A stretch of 64,000 nucleotides of DNA from Takakia lepidozioides (Eukaryota; Streptophyta; Takakiopsida; Takakiales; Takakiaceae). The DNA lies in NCBI GenBank assembly GCA_030704615.1, contig CM060732.1, forward strand, positions 37,801,053 to 37,865,052, in the 5' to 3' direction. Shown here one piece after another: positions 21,813 through 31,839 of this stretch. A model generated the notes under the pieces. It had not been told where the DNA came from. It did no database searches and saw only the letters and a list, made by a program, of their open reading frames with translations. The translations under genes were made by a program, and so were the position numbers. The first letter of the stretch is position 1; each line of letters starts with the position of its first letter.

Positions 21813-23660
21813 GGATACCAAGCTTGCCATGTTGACCACTATCTAGAGCCACCGACGAGCTCAAACACTAAAACGACAAATGCCACAACAGCAGCAGGGT
21901 CAATTTCATAGCAGGAGACATGGTGAAAGATAAGCAACAAGACTCTTGTCGGGATCCCTCTTTCCAGTTATGGTATGCCTGACCCAAAATGAATGCGCAC
22001 CACATGGAAATAGATGAAGCCGTTTTGACCATGGCAACCATGAGGGTGGCCTCTCTTCCACTTGAGCAGGCTGCCCAGTTGTTGTGGGTGGTCCTTCCTT
22101 GCCTGTGCATAACCAGGGTGATCCTCCGTTCAAACCTTTAAAATGTTCTCCCAGTCATCGACCGGCGCTCAAGGGGCAGTGTGTAGGCTCTGTAAATTCC
22201 CAGCAAACATTCCTCTCTTGTCTACTGCATCCATTCTCAGCAAAGGGGGACTGCGGCAAGCAAAAGTCTAAATCTCTTCTTTCTTTATAAGTTGGGGAAT
22301 GCCCAGATTAGATGCTTCCCACTTTCCAGGTTGGCTTTCAGTTCCTGCTGGTGCCTCGGCTCCTATTGCTGGCTGTTAGTTGAGCGTTACAACACAGACC
22401 AAATGTGCACACAAGTTGTGTACTAGACAGTGGTTTGAAGAAAGGGTGCTCTTCCCCTCAGTCGTTGAGAGCACCAGCAAAAGTAGGCATTACTCTTATC
22501 GGGTGAAGAGACCGCAATCTATGTTGGAGGGGGCTAGTGTTCTCCTCCTCTCAGGAGCTGCGTTCTTCCTTGGGTCTGAAATGTGAAATGACATTTCACG
22601 TCAAGTTCATGCAAGTGTAAGGAGGTTTTCTGGAGAAAAACGTAGACCAGAATCACTTTGGACTCATTCCCGATGCTGGTTGGCAGAAACTTCTGGAATT
22701 GCATGGGAAGATTCACAGATGTGCAGAAGACTATATCAGAGCAAGGCTCCAGCGATAGTAGTAACGCTCATTCAACTTTTCTCTTGTGCCCCTCTCAAAT
22801 TATCAACTGAGCACGTGGTTCTATGGCCACCAACGAATAGTCTAACAAGGAGATGTCTCCCATACTTGTCAATCAAAAAGTTGTTGGCCTTTTCATGCTT
22901 CCCTTGCCTTTCTGCTTCTCTATCTTGTACTCCTCTGCAATATACCACAGAAAGGATGCCAAGTTACATAAGAAACTAGCTGTCTTTGCCAACTTTAGTG
23001 ATTATAGTACAGAAATGATTTAGGGCCCACTTCATACTACAGCCCAATTGACAAACCAGATTGAAATGCATTTGTTTGTAAATAGGGCTTTTGAGGCTTC
23101 ACACTAGGGCGCAAATGAAAACCCAAGCCCTGTTGGCAGCCAGTCAGCACATAATGAGAACCCAGCTCTGGGTTCTCAATTTCAACCTAACATTTGTCAA
23201 TGACACCTGAGGCGCTCCTGACATCGCCCTGCCTGACACACACTCTTCCTGTAGCGCCATACTCTTCAAGCTTGGGTTTTCACTTGGTGCCTGGCACTGT
23301 ACACAGAAGAGGTTGGGTTGTCATTGATTTTGGACATTCCTGCATGTGGCACTCTTGACAACCCAAAATGAGATACCATTTTGTCGAATTTGGCTGTTGA
23401 ACGAGAACTCAAGTGTAAAGTGGAATAAAACCACACTCATGCTTGCTTCGCTGAAGCTAACAGTCCTCGCTTTTGCTTGGAAGGGAGCAAAGTCCAGTCT
23501 CACTGTCTGTTCTGGTCAACTGCCCTGACCTAGGTAAGCCAACTTCTTTCCTACATCCTGAATCATCTAACCAGCTTTGTGTAGAAGCCAGAGAAACTGC
23601 TAATACAAAGACCATAAATTAATCTTGACATAGATGGAAACAACAAGAGGCTCGTCATAC
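21813..23660. other. LIN 3' region and spacer
   Basis: No gene was recognised. It should include the LIN 3' UTR and possibly the last exons of the unidentified minus-strand gene at 23661-25549. Short ORFs are present on both strands, but no family was recognised. Confidence 0.45.
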
Positions 23661-25549
23661 CAACACGGTCGGCCAACTCCAGTCGAGCTTGCGAGTTTTC
23701 TCTGTATTGTTTGATTTTGTTTTGCAGGTCCTGTCTACGATCTGTAGGGCAAACCAACAATAACACGACGTCTTAGAAATTGCAAGTTGAGTTTCAGTGG
23801 AAATATAAAAGGGAATCCTTCGACAATTCACTCAAACATCAACCCACCCGTTTACAGTGTCCAAGGTCCCCCTAGGACTCCTGTGGAAATGATGCATTTC
23901 TTTTTCTTCTAACTCTCTCTCCCAAGCTACAGCAGACAGTCTTATGAGTACATTCTCCCAACCAAAACCAGGTTGATGATACTCTCACGTAAGCCCTCTG
24001 ACCCTCCTGTTGACATGGCAAATTTCTCTCCTTCTCTCTTTATGCTGTAGACATTAGAGCTTCCTTTCTTTCTTCTCTCTTTCTAGGGCTCCTGTAGTCC
24101 CTAGTGTTGGAGGGTTGGTCTCCCAACCAATATAAATGATGAGGTCTATTTCGTACCAAATTGATCCAATGATAAAGAACTGAGTAAATGGATCCTCAAG
24201 TGCATAATTTATTTCATCCACAAAGGAGGGACACTATTACTCGTGAGAGTTTTCAGCAAAGTTGGTGACCTGCATTCTGCTATTTTCTCACCCCGTCCCC
24301 ACCTTTCAGTTCTGCAGATGCAGGGTCTATGACCACGAGGCTACTGTTTCTTTTGTTCTACTGGGTCCATGGGCCTCCTGTGATGGCATGAATATGTATA
24401 TTTTCTGCGTCCCTCTGTTTTTTTCTGTTCGCTTTCTCTTTAAGTTTGTTCTAACCCTGCAACCGGGCTGTCGGCGGACCAGTGCCGCCTTAATGACAGT
24501 TGCGGTGAAACAAGTTTATACCTGCAGCTGACTGCGAGGATAAGCTAAATCCTGGCGGGTGTGAACCCCACAAAAGGCTCCAGGAGGGATTAGTTTCCCG
24601 TGGGGCCAATGGCCGTAAGGCTATGGCAAGCCAACGTTCACAGGGAGCAACATGAGTACATTCTTTAAGTTTGTTTCTTTTGGTCACACAGACATTCTGG
24701 GTAGTTGTTTCTTTGTCGTTCCATGAGCTTTCTGGGTTTGGTGGATTTAATACAGTTTCTTTACGTTCTTTCTTAAATTTTTCTCCTTTCTTTCCCTCTT
24801 GTGTGGCAAAGCACAAACTTACTCTGGAACCCTTCGAGGCTTTGATTATGTGCACTCTTAAGCTCTTGCAACGCAGCAGCTGACTCCTCCTTCGTTAACC
24901 TCCGGCCTCCCTCAGTCGTCACTGATATAGGCCGGCCACCATAGCCCAACTCCGTGTGTCTTCCAAATGAAATTCTGCGTTTATGTGGACTCGCATGTTT
25001 TTTTTGCAAGTCTCCTTCACCTTCATCAAATTCATGAAGATATCCAAGTGCATAAGTTGAACAGATGCATCCTACTTTGTCAAAATAAAATTAGGAAATT
25101 GTGCATGATTGCGGTGGAGGTATGTACCCGCATGTAAGAATGAAATGGGGGACTTACCTACGAGAAATTCTGGAATGAAGCAAGCTGCCAGACACAGAGG
25201 GTATTTAAGAGATTTTATTCACTCTTTCATGGGGTTGCATTCACAACAATTGCTCAAGGGCATGAGCAAGTGAGTTAGTGAAAGATACAGCAGTTAATGA
25301 AAAGAGCAGCCCTAGAGCAGTTTAGCTTACTTGGAGGCCTACGGAGCCTGATATGAATGCCGGATTTGCCAGAGATCATAACTGGTTCTTCCATGGTCTT
25401 TGTGTTATCTGGGAGTTGTCCATGTGCCACCCGCATCAAATGTGATCCCGTGCCTTCCCTGACAAGCTCCAACAGTGCCCTCGCCTCTGAGATTGCGAGC
25501 ACGCTCTGGGTTGGTGGCTTTCTGCCCGAGCTCTCCAAGTCATACAACG
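23661..25549 (-). CDS. Unidentified gene, three internal exons
   Basis: Three minus-strand segments with good GT-AG borders join in matching phase: 25549-25331 (donor GTAAGC), 25071-24823 (donor GTAAGT) and 23741-23661 (acceptor CCCTACAG). They read in one frame: SEARALLELVREGTGSHLMR, then HEFDEGEGDL and GRRLTKEESAAALQELK, then QDLQNKIKQYRENSQARLEL, the last likely a coiled coil. I do not recognise the family. 5' and 3' ends are not located; the upstream flank enters dispersed repeat C. Intron 2 of this set (23742-24822) carries a repeat shared with the SPOUT1 introns. Matched phases at two junctions argue for a real gene. Confidence 0.55.
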
Positions 25550-25569
25550 CTGTTTATTTTGTCATTCCC

Positions 25570-26330
25570 ATAATGCAAAAAATCAGTGAGATTGAACAAG
25601 AATAGGTCAAAGTAATCAGCAGGCTTCACATCTGACTGCACAACTAGAGGGCAGAGGATGAAGAGAGGGCTGGAAAGGATGATTTGTGGGTGTGTGAGCA
25701 TGCAACTGATTGGCCATGCTTATCGTACCTTGCCTTGCATTGATTGCAAGATTCCTGCAATGTGAGCAAATTAGATAGTGATCACCATTCAAGCATCCCT
25801 GTTTGCAAAAGCTGTGACTCGTAGAGAGACCCCCAAAATGATGAAGCAAACGAGACCAGAGTGCCCACCTGAAGGTGTCCGGGACTGCTTTTGAAGGCTA
25901 TAGCGGATACCAGGCGTCAGAGACTTTCGACCAGCGTTGCATGCCCTGTGGGATGCCGCAATCACCTCCCTGGCGCGGGCGTGCAAGCCCTCCAGGTGCC
26001 GGTGCAGCCTCCGTTCCGAGGGTTTGAGGCTGGTGTACAAATGGTGGGATGCACCACCTACAGACGGTGCCCGCACACATGCAGAAGGCTCCGCAATCCT
26101 GGTAGATCCAGGTGACCCTGTAGGCCATCCTTTTCTCATGCTGCTGTTGCCAGCGTCCGAACTTCATGAATTTAGGTTTCCTTCATTCATTCGAGGAAGT
26201 GTGTCTCTGTCCTTTTAATCCACCATAGCACACTTTGATGAGCTGTAGTTGCATCCATGCCTGAAGAAAGAAGGCTCCTCGTGATCCTGAAGCTTGCAGC
26301 TTCTGCCTTTCGGGCTGCCCAGAATTGATG
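25570..26330. repeat. Dispersed repeat C, copy 1
   Basis: About 0.75 kb matches 42122-42785 in the same orientation, from AAAATCAGTGAGATTGA through TGAGCATGCAACTGATTGGCCATGC to GAAGCTTGCAGCTTCTGCC. Copy 1 has roughly 100 extra bases near 25,880-26,010. A minus-strand frame (KFGRWQQQHEKRMAYRV) is conserved between the copies, suggesting that the repeat derives from a coding element. Its class is unknown. Confidence 0.75.
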
Positions 26331-27290
26331 ACAATGTAGGTCTCGCTCAAGATTAAGTCAAGTTGGCCAGGCTGGATACTCTGTGTCTTCATGACCCAAA
26401 GCATTCAGCATCCCATTTATCAGATGGTAGACATATGCTGTACAGACTTGTCAGACTGTGATCTCGTGAAGACCTCCATCGCTTCCCCAAGGTCCCAAAT
26501 GAGAATCAGTTCCTGATTGCCGTTCCGTGTACCTCAATGCTTGGCTACTAACGAAGCATGCAAGCTTCAACTGGATCAGACGGCAGGAATCTCAACCATA
26601 ACACATATTCTACTTGCGTCCGTTACATTATACAGAACACCCATCCACGGGCAGGGACATCCATGTATGCTCTATGGATGTAGTATGTATATGTGTATGT
26701 ATGTGTGAAGAACTTTTCCTGGTGACTCACCAAGGCTAGAAAACTTGGCTTTGTATGGATGTGAATTTTTCTAAATTCTTTTTCTTTTTTTTTTGAACAG
26801 CTGGGCCCTGGATATGTATTAAAAGGACATGGAAAGAATAACCGGTGAGGGGTTTACAATGGGAATTCTTTTTATAAGGGGAAATGGGGAAGAGTGCCCT
26901 GCAGCTTTTTCCACCCTTCATTGCAAAATCTGCACCCTTGGCCACCTTTTTATTCATTACTAAAATTTGTGTGAAGTTGTATTTGTTGGCTCTGTCCCAA
27001 TTTACTTGGGATAGAGGCATTGTGGGGACTCCTTTTGAGCGGGTATAGGGTGCGAGTAATGGAGGTAGGCTGAATGGATAAGCCTCCAGATATACCTTCA
27101 TTAGGTGGTGAGGGTTTGGATCCCCCTTCCCTAGTTAATACATATATTATTAACTTTAAGGAAGATTAATATATATTCCATTTGAATCATTTGTAAGCTT
27201 TTTCACCTGAAGACGTGTCAAAAGATAAGCATACACTTTTAATGTAAGAGCATCTATATCTATGTATATACCAGTGTTGTGCAGGTTCTG
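26331..27290. other. Intergenic, with a TATG microsatellite
   Basis: No gene was recognised. A TATGTGTATG-type microsatellite lies at about 26684-26706. The minus strand holds a 121-codon frame (27101-26736) ending in polylysine from an A-rich tract, without recognisable domains. An A/T tract at about 26780-26794 could mark a retroposon tail. Confidence 0.4.
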
Positions 27291-27294
27291 CCTT

Positions 27295-27485
27295 TTTAAG
27301 GAACCCGCCGGGTCCGGGTGCGGGTTTTTTTTTTCGGAGCCAAGTCCGGGTCCAGATTTGGGTTTTTGAAATTTGGAAAAATCCGGGTCCAGGTTCGGGT
27401 CCGGGTTTGTCAACACGGACTCGGCGTTAGGGTCCGGGTAGTTGTTGGGAAATATTAGCGGGTTCACAGGTTCGGATCCGGGTCC
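27295..27485. repeat. Degenerate GGGTCCGGGT minisatellite
   Basis: Irregular repeats of CGGGTCCGGGT and GGTTCGGGTC with interspersed T tracts cover about 190 bp. Both strands stay open in some frames (NPDPNLDPDF on the minus strand), but this is a simple-repeat effect and not a gene. It is flanked by AT-rich DNA. Confidence 0.7.
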
Positions 27486-27764
27486 TAATTTATTGATTAA
27501 ATAAAGTAGAAAATTAAGATTAATTAGGGATAAAATTATTTTTGGCTGGAAAAAACTTTAAATCCTAATAATGAATTTTATTTTAAGAGACATTCCTTTA
27601 AAATATACCATGAATATGAATATGTATACCATGAATAAAGGAATTAAATTAAGTTTGAGTTCCATTTTCTATTTTTCAATATCAATTCTTTAAACATGTT
27701 AAGAATAGTAATATGCCTCAAGGGTAGATCACTGTAGCATGGATATGTGGGATATGGCATAATA

Positions 27765-27905
27765 ATAATATATGACGTCTCCTTTTGGAGGTGTAAATTA
27801 TGGTCCCAAAGGACACAACTTTGTGACACCACTCCGGGGATTGAACCCACAACCGCGTGATCCTTTTGGGTTGATGGGATGGCAAATCCTCCATGGGTCA
27901 TGACA
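27765..27905 (-). mobile_element. tRNA-derived SINE, copy 1
   Basis: On the minus strand a box B-like GGTTGTGGGTTCAATCCCC (about 27856-27838) is followed by GTGGTGTCACAAAGTTGTG, matching SINE copies at 46335-46450 and 55405-55490. Box A is degenerate. SINEs are transcribed by RNA polymerase III and mobilised by LINEs; this copy looks old. Confidence 0.6.
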
Positions 27906-27924
27906 CAAGGTCAAGGACAATGTG

Positions 27925-28005
27925 GTGAGGGCACCTTCTTCTTCGACCTATTTCAGACTGTCTTGCCCTCTCAACAGAGTCGGCCCTGAATTTGCAGCAC
28001 TGAGC
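27925..28005 (+). repeat. Dispersed repeat family A, copy 3 (diverged)
   Basis: It reads GGGCACCTTCTTCTTCGACC, TATTTCAGACTGTCTTGCC and GTCGGCCCTGAATTTGC, a diverged version of the family A core. It directly follows the SINE at 27765-27905. Confidence 0.55.
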
Positions 28006-28261
28006 AGACCTGGCATGAGTTTTTAGAAGATTGACAATGGTGGGACAATTGCAATTGCAAGGTGTGGTGTTTTCTTAAGGTACGATGTGAAGATTTTTTT
28101 CCATCCTGCTATTGCGGGCTCTTGCTTCCTGTTAGTACTTGATTTGGTATTCTTCCAGATGTTTACAAGGTTCTTGGGAGAGTCAGCTTGTTCTAAGCAG
28201 GCCGTGCTCAGCTGCACCGTGGTGGTTCTCACTGACCAATCCGTCGTTACCTGACTACAGA

Positions 28262-28680
28262 CAAGTATACACACACAAGAGGTCCTCTTTTGATCTCAGT
28301 CCAAACCAGGAAGTGGTCAGAGGTACCAATATCAGTTCTGTCGATCAACACATTGGCACACTGGGGGAACAAATTTTTGTCCATTATGATATAGTCCACA
28401 ATGGAACGTTTAGGGTTTGGGATTTCTCACGATTCCACTGCACTTGGTCACCTACAGTTGAAGTCCTTGCCCTTGGTTGTCTTCCTAGAGCGCCCCATTG
28501 AATCACCAATGTGTAAGACCGCTCTCTAGCCAGTCAAGGGATGAACTTCTTTGAGATTGAATTGATGTGGGACTCTATTAGAAGCACTTTTGGTCATTGC
28601 AACCTTCAACGTACACCTGTTATCAATGAGAGAACCCCGGACAGTGTATCATAAAATGAATACTGTCTTCAGATTGTCCA
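28262..28680 (+). repeat. Direct repeat, unit 1 (LINE endonuclease fragment)
   Basis: From about 28274 to 28678 the sequence repeats at about 28996-29397 with only a handful of substitutions and a 2-bp indel (CGCCCC against CGCGCCCC near 28492/29212). The shared part on the minus strand encodes the end of a LINE endonuclease domain. Confidence 0.88.
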
Positions 28681-29331
28681 CACAATGGGAAGTGCGCTCT
28701 CCCTTTCCTCTCTGCTTCTGTTTGCTGTTCAAAGGTAGGCTGGCTGTCCTGAGTTTAAATTTCAGTCTAGTGCCGAGAGTGGGTGGACCCTTGAGGTCAT
28801 CCAAGATGTCCTCCCCCATGTCACTGACTGGAAACAAGTTCAGGGAAGTTTTCTGCCTAACTTCATTTTCATCAGACAATCTCATAGCAACAGACATGGC
28901 TTTGGACACTGCAACCTCTAAGTCGGATTTATCCAGCAGGGTCAAGACTTGCGGATCCAGGTGCAGGTCCTTGAGAATCTTTTCTACTCTGGTGTTGGGA
29001 AAACACCTTTTGAACTCAGTCCAAACCAAGAAGTGGTTAGAGGTACCAATATCAGTTCTGTCGATCAACACATTGGCACACTGGGGGAACAAATTTTTGT
29101 CCATTATGATATAGTCCACAATAGAACATTTAGGGTTTGAGATTTCTCACGAGTCCACTGCACTTGGTCACCTACAGTTGAAGTCCTTGCCCTTGGTTGT
29201 CTTCCTAGAGCGCGCCCCATTGAATCACCAATGTGTAAGACCGCTCTCCAGCCAGTCAAGGGACGAACTTCTTTGAGATTGAATTGATGTGGGACTCTAT
29301 TAGAAGCACTTTTGGTCATTGCAACCTTCAA
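28649..29331 (-). mobile_element. LINE endonuclease and zf-RVT fragments, rearranged
   Basis: The minus strand 29119-28649 reads DYIIMDKNLFPQCANV and LIDRTDIGTSNHFLVWTEFK, the C-terminal end of an apurinic-type LINE endonuclease, then charged linker and NSKQKQRGKGE, resembling the part before a LINE zinc knuckle. Upstream at 29331-29104 is IGDSMGRALGRQPRARTST, the preceding endonuclease block. Parts are duplicated and joined out of normal order, so this is debris and not an active element. Confidence 0.75.
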
Positions 29332-29400
29332 CGTACACCTGTTATCAATGAGAGAACCCCGGACAGTGTATCAGAAAATGAATACTGTCTTCAGATTGCA
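28990..29400 (+). repeat. Direct repeat, unit 2 (LINE endonuclease fragment)
   Basis: Second unit of the roughly 400-bp direct repeat. It begins near AACTCAGTCCAAACCAAGAAG and ends at GTCTTCAGATTG, where it joins repeat family A directly. Very high identity to unit 1 points to a recent local duplication or to unequal exchange. Confidence 0.88.
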
Positions 29401-29600
29401 GTAGCGGCACAATTGATAAAATTAGGCACTGCTGATGAAGGCACCTTCTTCAACACATTTCACCCTGTTTTCCCCTCCTATCATAATCGGCCCTAAATTT
29501 TCATGTTGAATTATGCAAGTTAGCTGGTTGAGTGAATCTAGGATAGTTTGGAATGACTTTGACATGACATGATACCAGTCCAACACTGGTCTGGAAGTTG
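29395..29600 (+). repeat. Dispersed repeat family A, copy 4
   Basis: It reads GCAGTAGCGGCACAATTGAT, GGCACCTTCTTCAACACATT and CTAAATTTTCATGTTGAATT, most similar to copy 1. It abuts the PPR-DYW pseudogene on its 3' side, while at 205-610 the order is PPR then repeat A. Confidence 0.75.
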
Positions 29601-29608
29601 GAAAACAG

Positions 29609-30585
29609 GTGCATACTCACATCATCCAAAATGGATTAACGTCAAATGTTTTTCTTCTCAACACCCTTGTCAACATGTATGTTATGTGCGGGAGCATCAT
29701 TGATGCTCACCAAGTGTTCAACAGAATGCCTCAACGATCTTTGATCACGTGGAATATAATGTTAGCAGGATGCAATGCGTGTGCAAGCCTGGGAGCTCTG
29801 GAAAAGGGGAATGAGGTCCATGGTGACATTGTCAAAGCTGGATTTGTACCAGATGTCATTCTGAACACTCCCCTGGTGGACATGTATGCCAAATGTGGGT
29901 GCATTAAGGATGCGAAGGGAGTTTCCATGGCTGAACGAGATGTGGTGTCGTGGAGTGCGATGCTTGCAGGGTATGCACAGCAAGGACGTGGTATGGAGGC
30001 TTTGGAGACCTATGATCAAATGATGGGGGAAGGGGTGAAGCCCGACCACATCACGTTTGTGTACATTTGCAATGCGTGTGTAAGTCTGTCAGCTTTGGAA
30101 AAGGGCAAAGAGGTCCATGGCGACATTGTTAGATCTGCAATTGTATCAAATGTCATTCTGAACAGTACCCTCGTGGACATGTATGAAGGGAGTGTTCGAC
30201 GGTATGGTTGAACGAGATGTGCTGTTGTGGAGTGCGATGATTGCAGGATATGCACAGCAAGGGCGCGGGATGGAGGCTTTGGAGGCCTATAAGCAAATGA
30301 TGTGCGAAGGGGTGAAGCCCGCACTTTGCATTGCATGATGTTGAGGAAGAGCTTAAAGAATCGTCTCTTTGTCACCACAATGAGAAGCTGGCCATTGTTT
30401 TTGGGCTTATCAACACACCCTCTGGGATGTCTTTAGGGATCATCAAGAATCTTTGGATGTGTGGTGATTGCCACACAACCACCAAATTCATCTCAAAGAT
30501 AGCTAAGCAAGAGATTGTTGTACGGGATGCAAACCGCTTTCACCACTTCCAAAATGGTGTTTGTTCTTGTGGGGAGTATTGGTGA
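29609..30585 (+). pseudogene. PPR-DYW protein pseudogene
   Basis: The first frame (29609-30211) holds about five PLS-type repeats (NTLVNMYVMCGSIIDAHQVF, VVSWSAMLAGYAQQGRGMEA, and others). Frame is lost near 30186 after VDMYEG, the next repeat continues in another frame to KPAL, and then jumps straight into the DYW domain at 30331-30585. This includes [12 protein letters not shown], the CGDCH zinc ligands and a terminal GEYW in place of DYW. The E and E+ motifs and the DYW start with its catalytic H-x-E are missing. Intact relatives are organellar RNA cytidine deaminases; this copy cannot edit. Confidence 0.85.
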
Positions 30586-30784
30586 AATGAAATGCTTGTC
30601 ATCTAATTGAATGTATTGAACTCTGTCAACTGCGAGTCAGGTTGGACTCCAACAGTGGCAGCAAAGGCGCACGAAATCTCTTTCTGGAGAGGAATTCTCA
30701 ACAGTAGGTTTTGAACATAATTGGACCTTGCGAAGGTTGAAACTGTAGAACAAGTTCAGAAACTGTCCTAGTTGATGAACAGAG

Positions 30785-30960
30785 GTGCAGTGACTAGGTC
30801 TTGGTCTTCAAGAGGGTCACTCTCTGATGAAATACCCAGGAGTGCATATCAGAAAATAGAAACTTTCTTCAGGCCTCTTGCACATAGGGCATTGACAATG
30901 TCCCTTTCCTCTCGGCATCTGATTATTGTTCAAAGTGAGATTCCACAACAAGTTTTATCG
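30785..30960 (-). repeat. LINE zinc-knuckle region fragment
   Basis: The minus strand encodes a run like QMPRGKGHCQCPMC followed by Glu/Phe-rich residues, matching the zf-RVT region seen more clearly at 59230-59105. The nucleotide similarity to 59105-59225 (GGTCACTCTCTG, TTGCACATAGGGCATTGACAAT) is evident. Confidence 0.6.
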
Positions 30961-31839
30961 AGGGCAAACAATTTTTTTAATTAATTAATTAGATTTTATT
31001 CTATTTTTAAATTAATAAACTTGATATAATATTAAAACATACATATACATATTTGAGGGCATTTTTTAATTATTGAAAAGGGAAATATACATACAGAAGG
31101 GGGTATTTTTTTTAAATTACAAATTTCTATATATTTACAGGAGGGGGTTTTATAATCTTCAAAATATATGTACAGAGGGGGTATAAATGATCCAAAGACC
31201 CGTATACAGGGGTTTTTTTTATTAGGTGGCGAACGCACGTGATACGGACATTTTATAAAGAGTGCACCCCTCAGGATTATGAGCTGGCCGGTATACAACC
31301 ATCTTGGACTCTCCAACCGCCATCAATCCTATTCAGTTGCTCGATACCCAACCATGTTTGATTCTGCAACACACAGATGTTCACATTTGAATCTAGCAAG
31401 GTAAGTAGTATGAAAAAACAAACATGAAGTTGAGGCTGAAGTTTAATATGCAAAAGGTACTATAGTTACAGATCCTCATCCCCCTGCACATGGGATTTGG
31501 GTCAGCCTACGCCAATCATGTCAGCTTTCAACACAACAAACAAGAAAGAGGCAAACAAGAAAGAACAACAAAAGAAGAACGAGAAGAAGAAGAAGAGAAG
31601 AAAACACCTTGTACGCATTGTATGCAAGACGTGAGTCGCAAGAGAATCACAAACGCCGTAGAGCGCACACGATTGAGGCCCTGGCAGGTCAGCCCAAGCC
31701 CATCGAAGCAGGAGCACGAACAAGCACGACAGCTGGAAACCCTCGCTCAATCCAGATGGAGAACCCTACCTCCACGACGAAGTGAACAGCACATGCAGGT
31801 CCGTGTGGTGCGATACCCACCGTTGGAAATGGAAGGGAT
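30961..31839. other. AT-rich then purine-rich spacer
   Basis: 30961-31240 is very AT-rich with G runs (GGGGGTATTTTTTTT, GGGGGTTTTATAATC). 31535-31605 is an AAGAAGAA-type purine tract. A perfect CACGTG lies at about 31236. No gene was recognised; the 161-codon frame across 31490-31975 is attributed to the purine bias. Confidence 0.45.
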
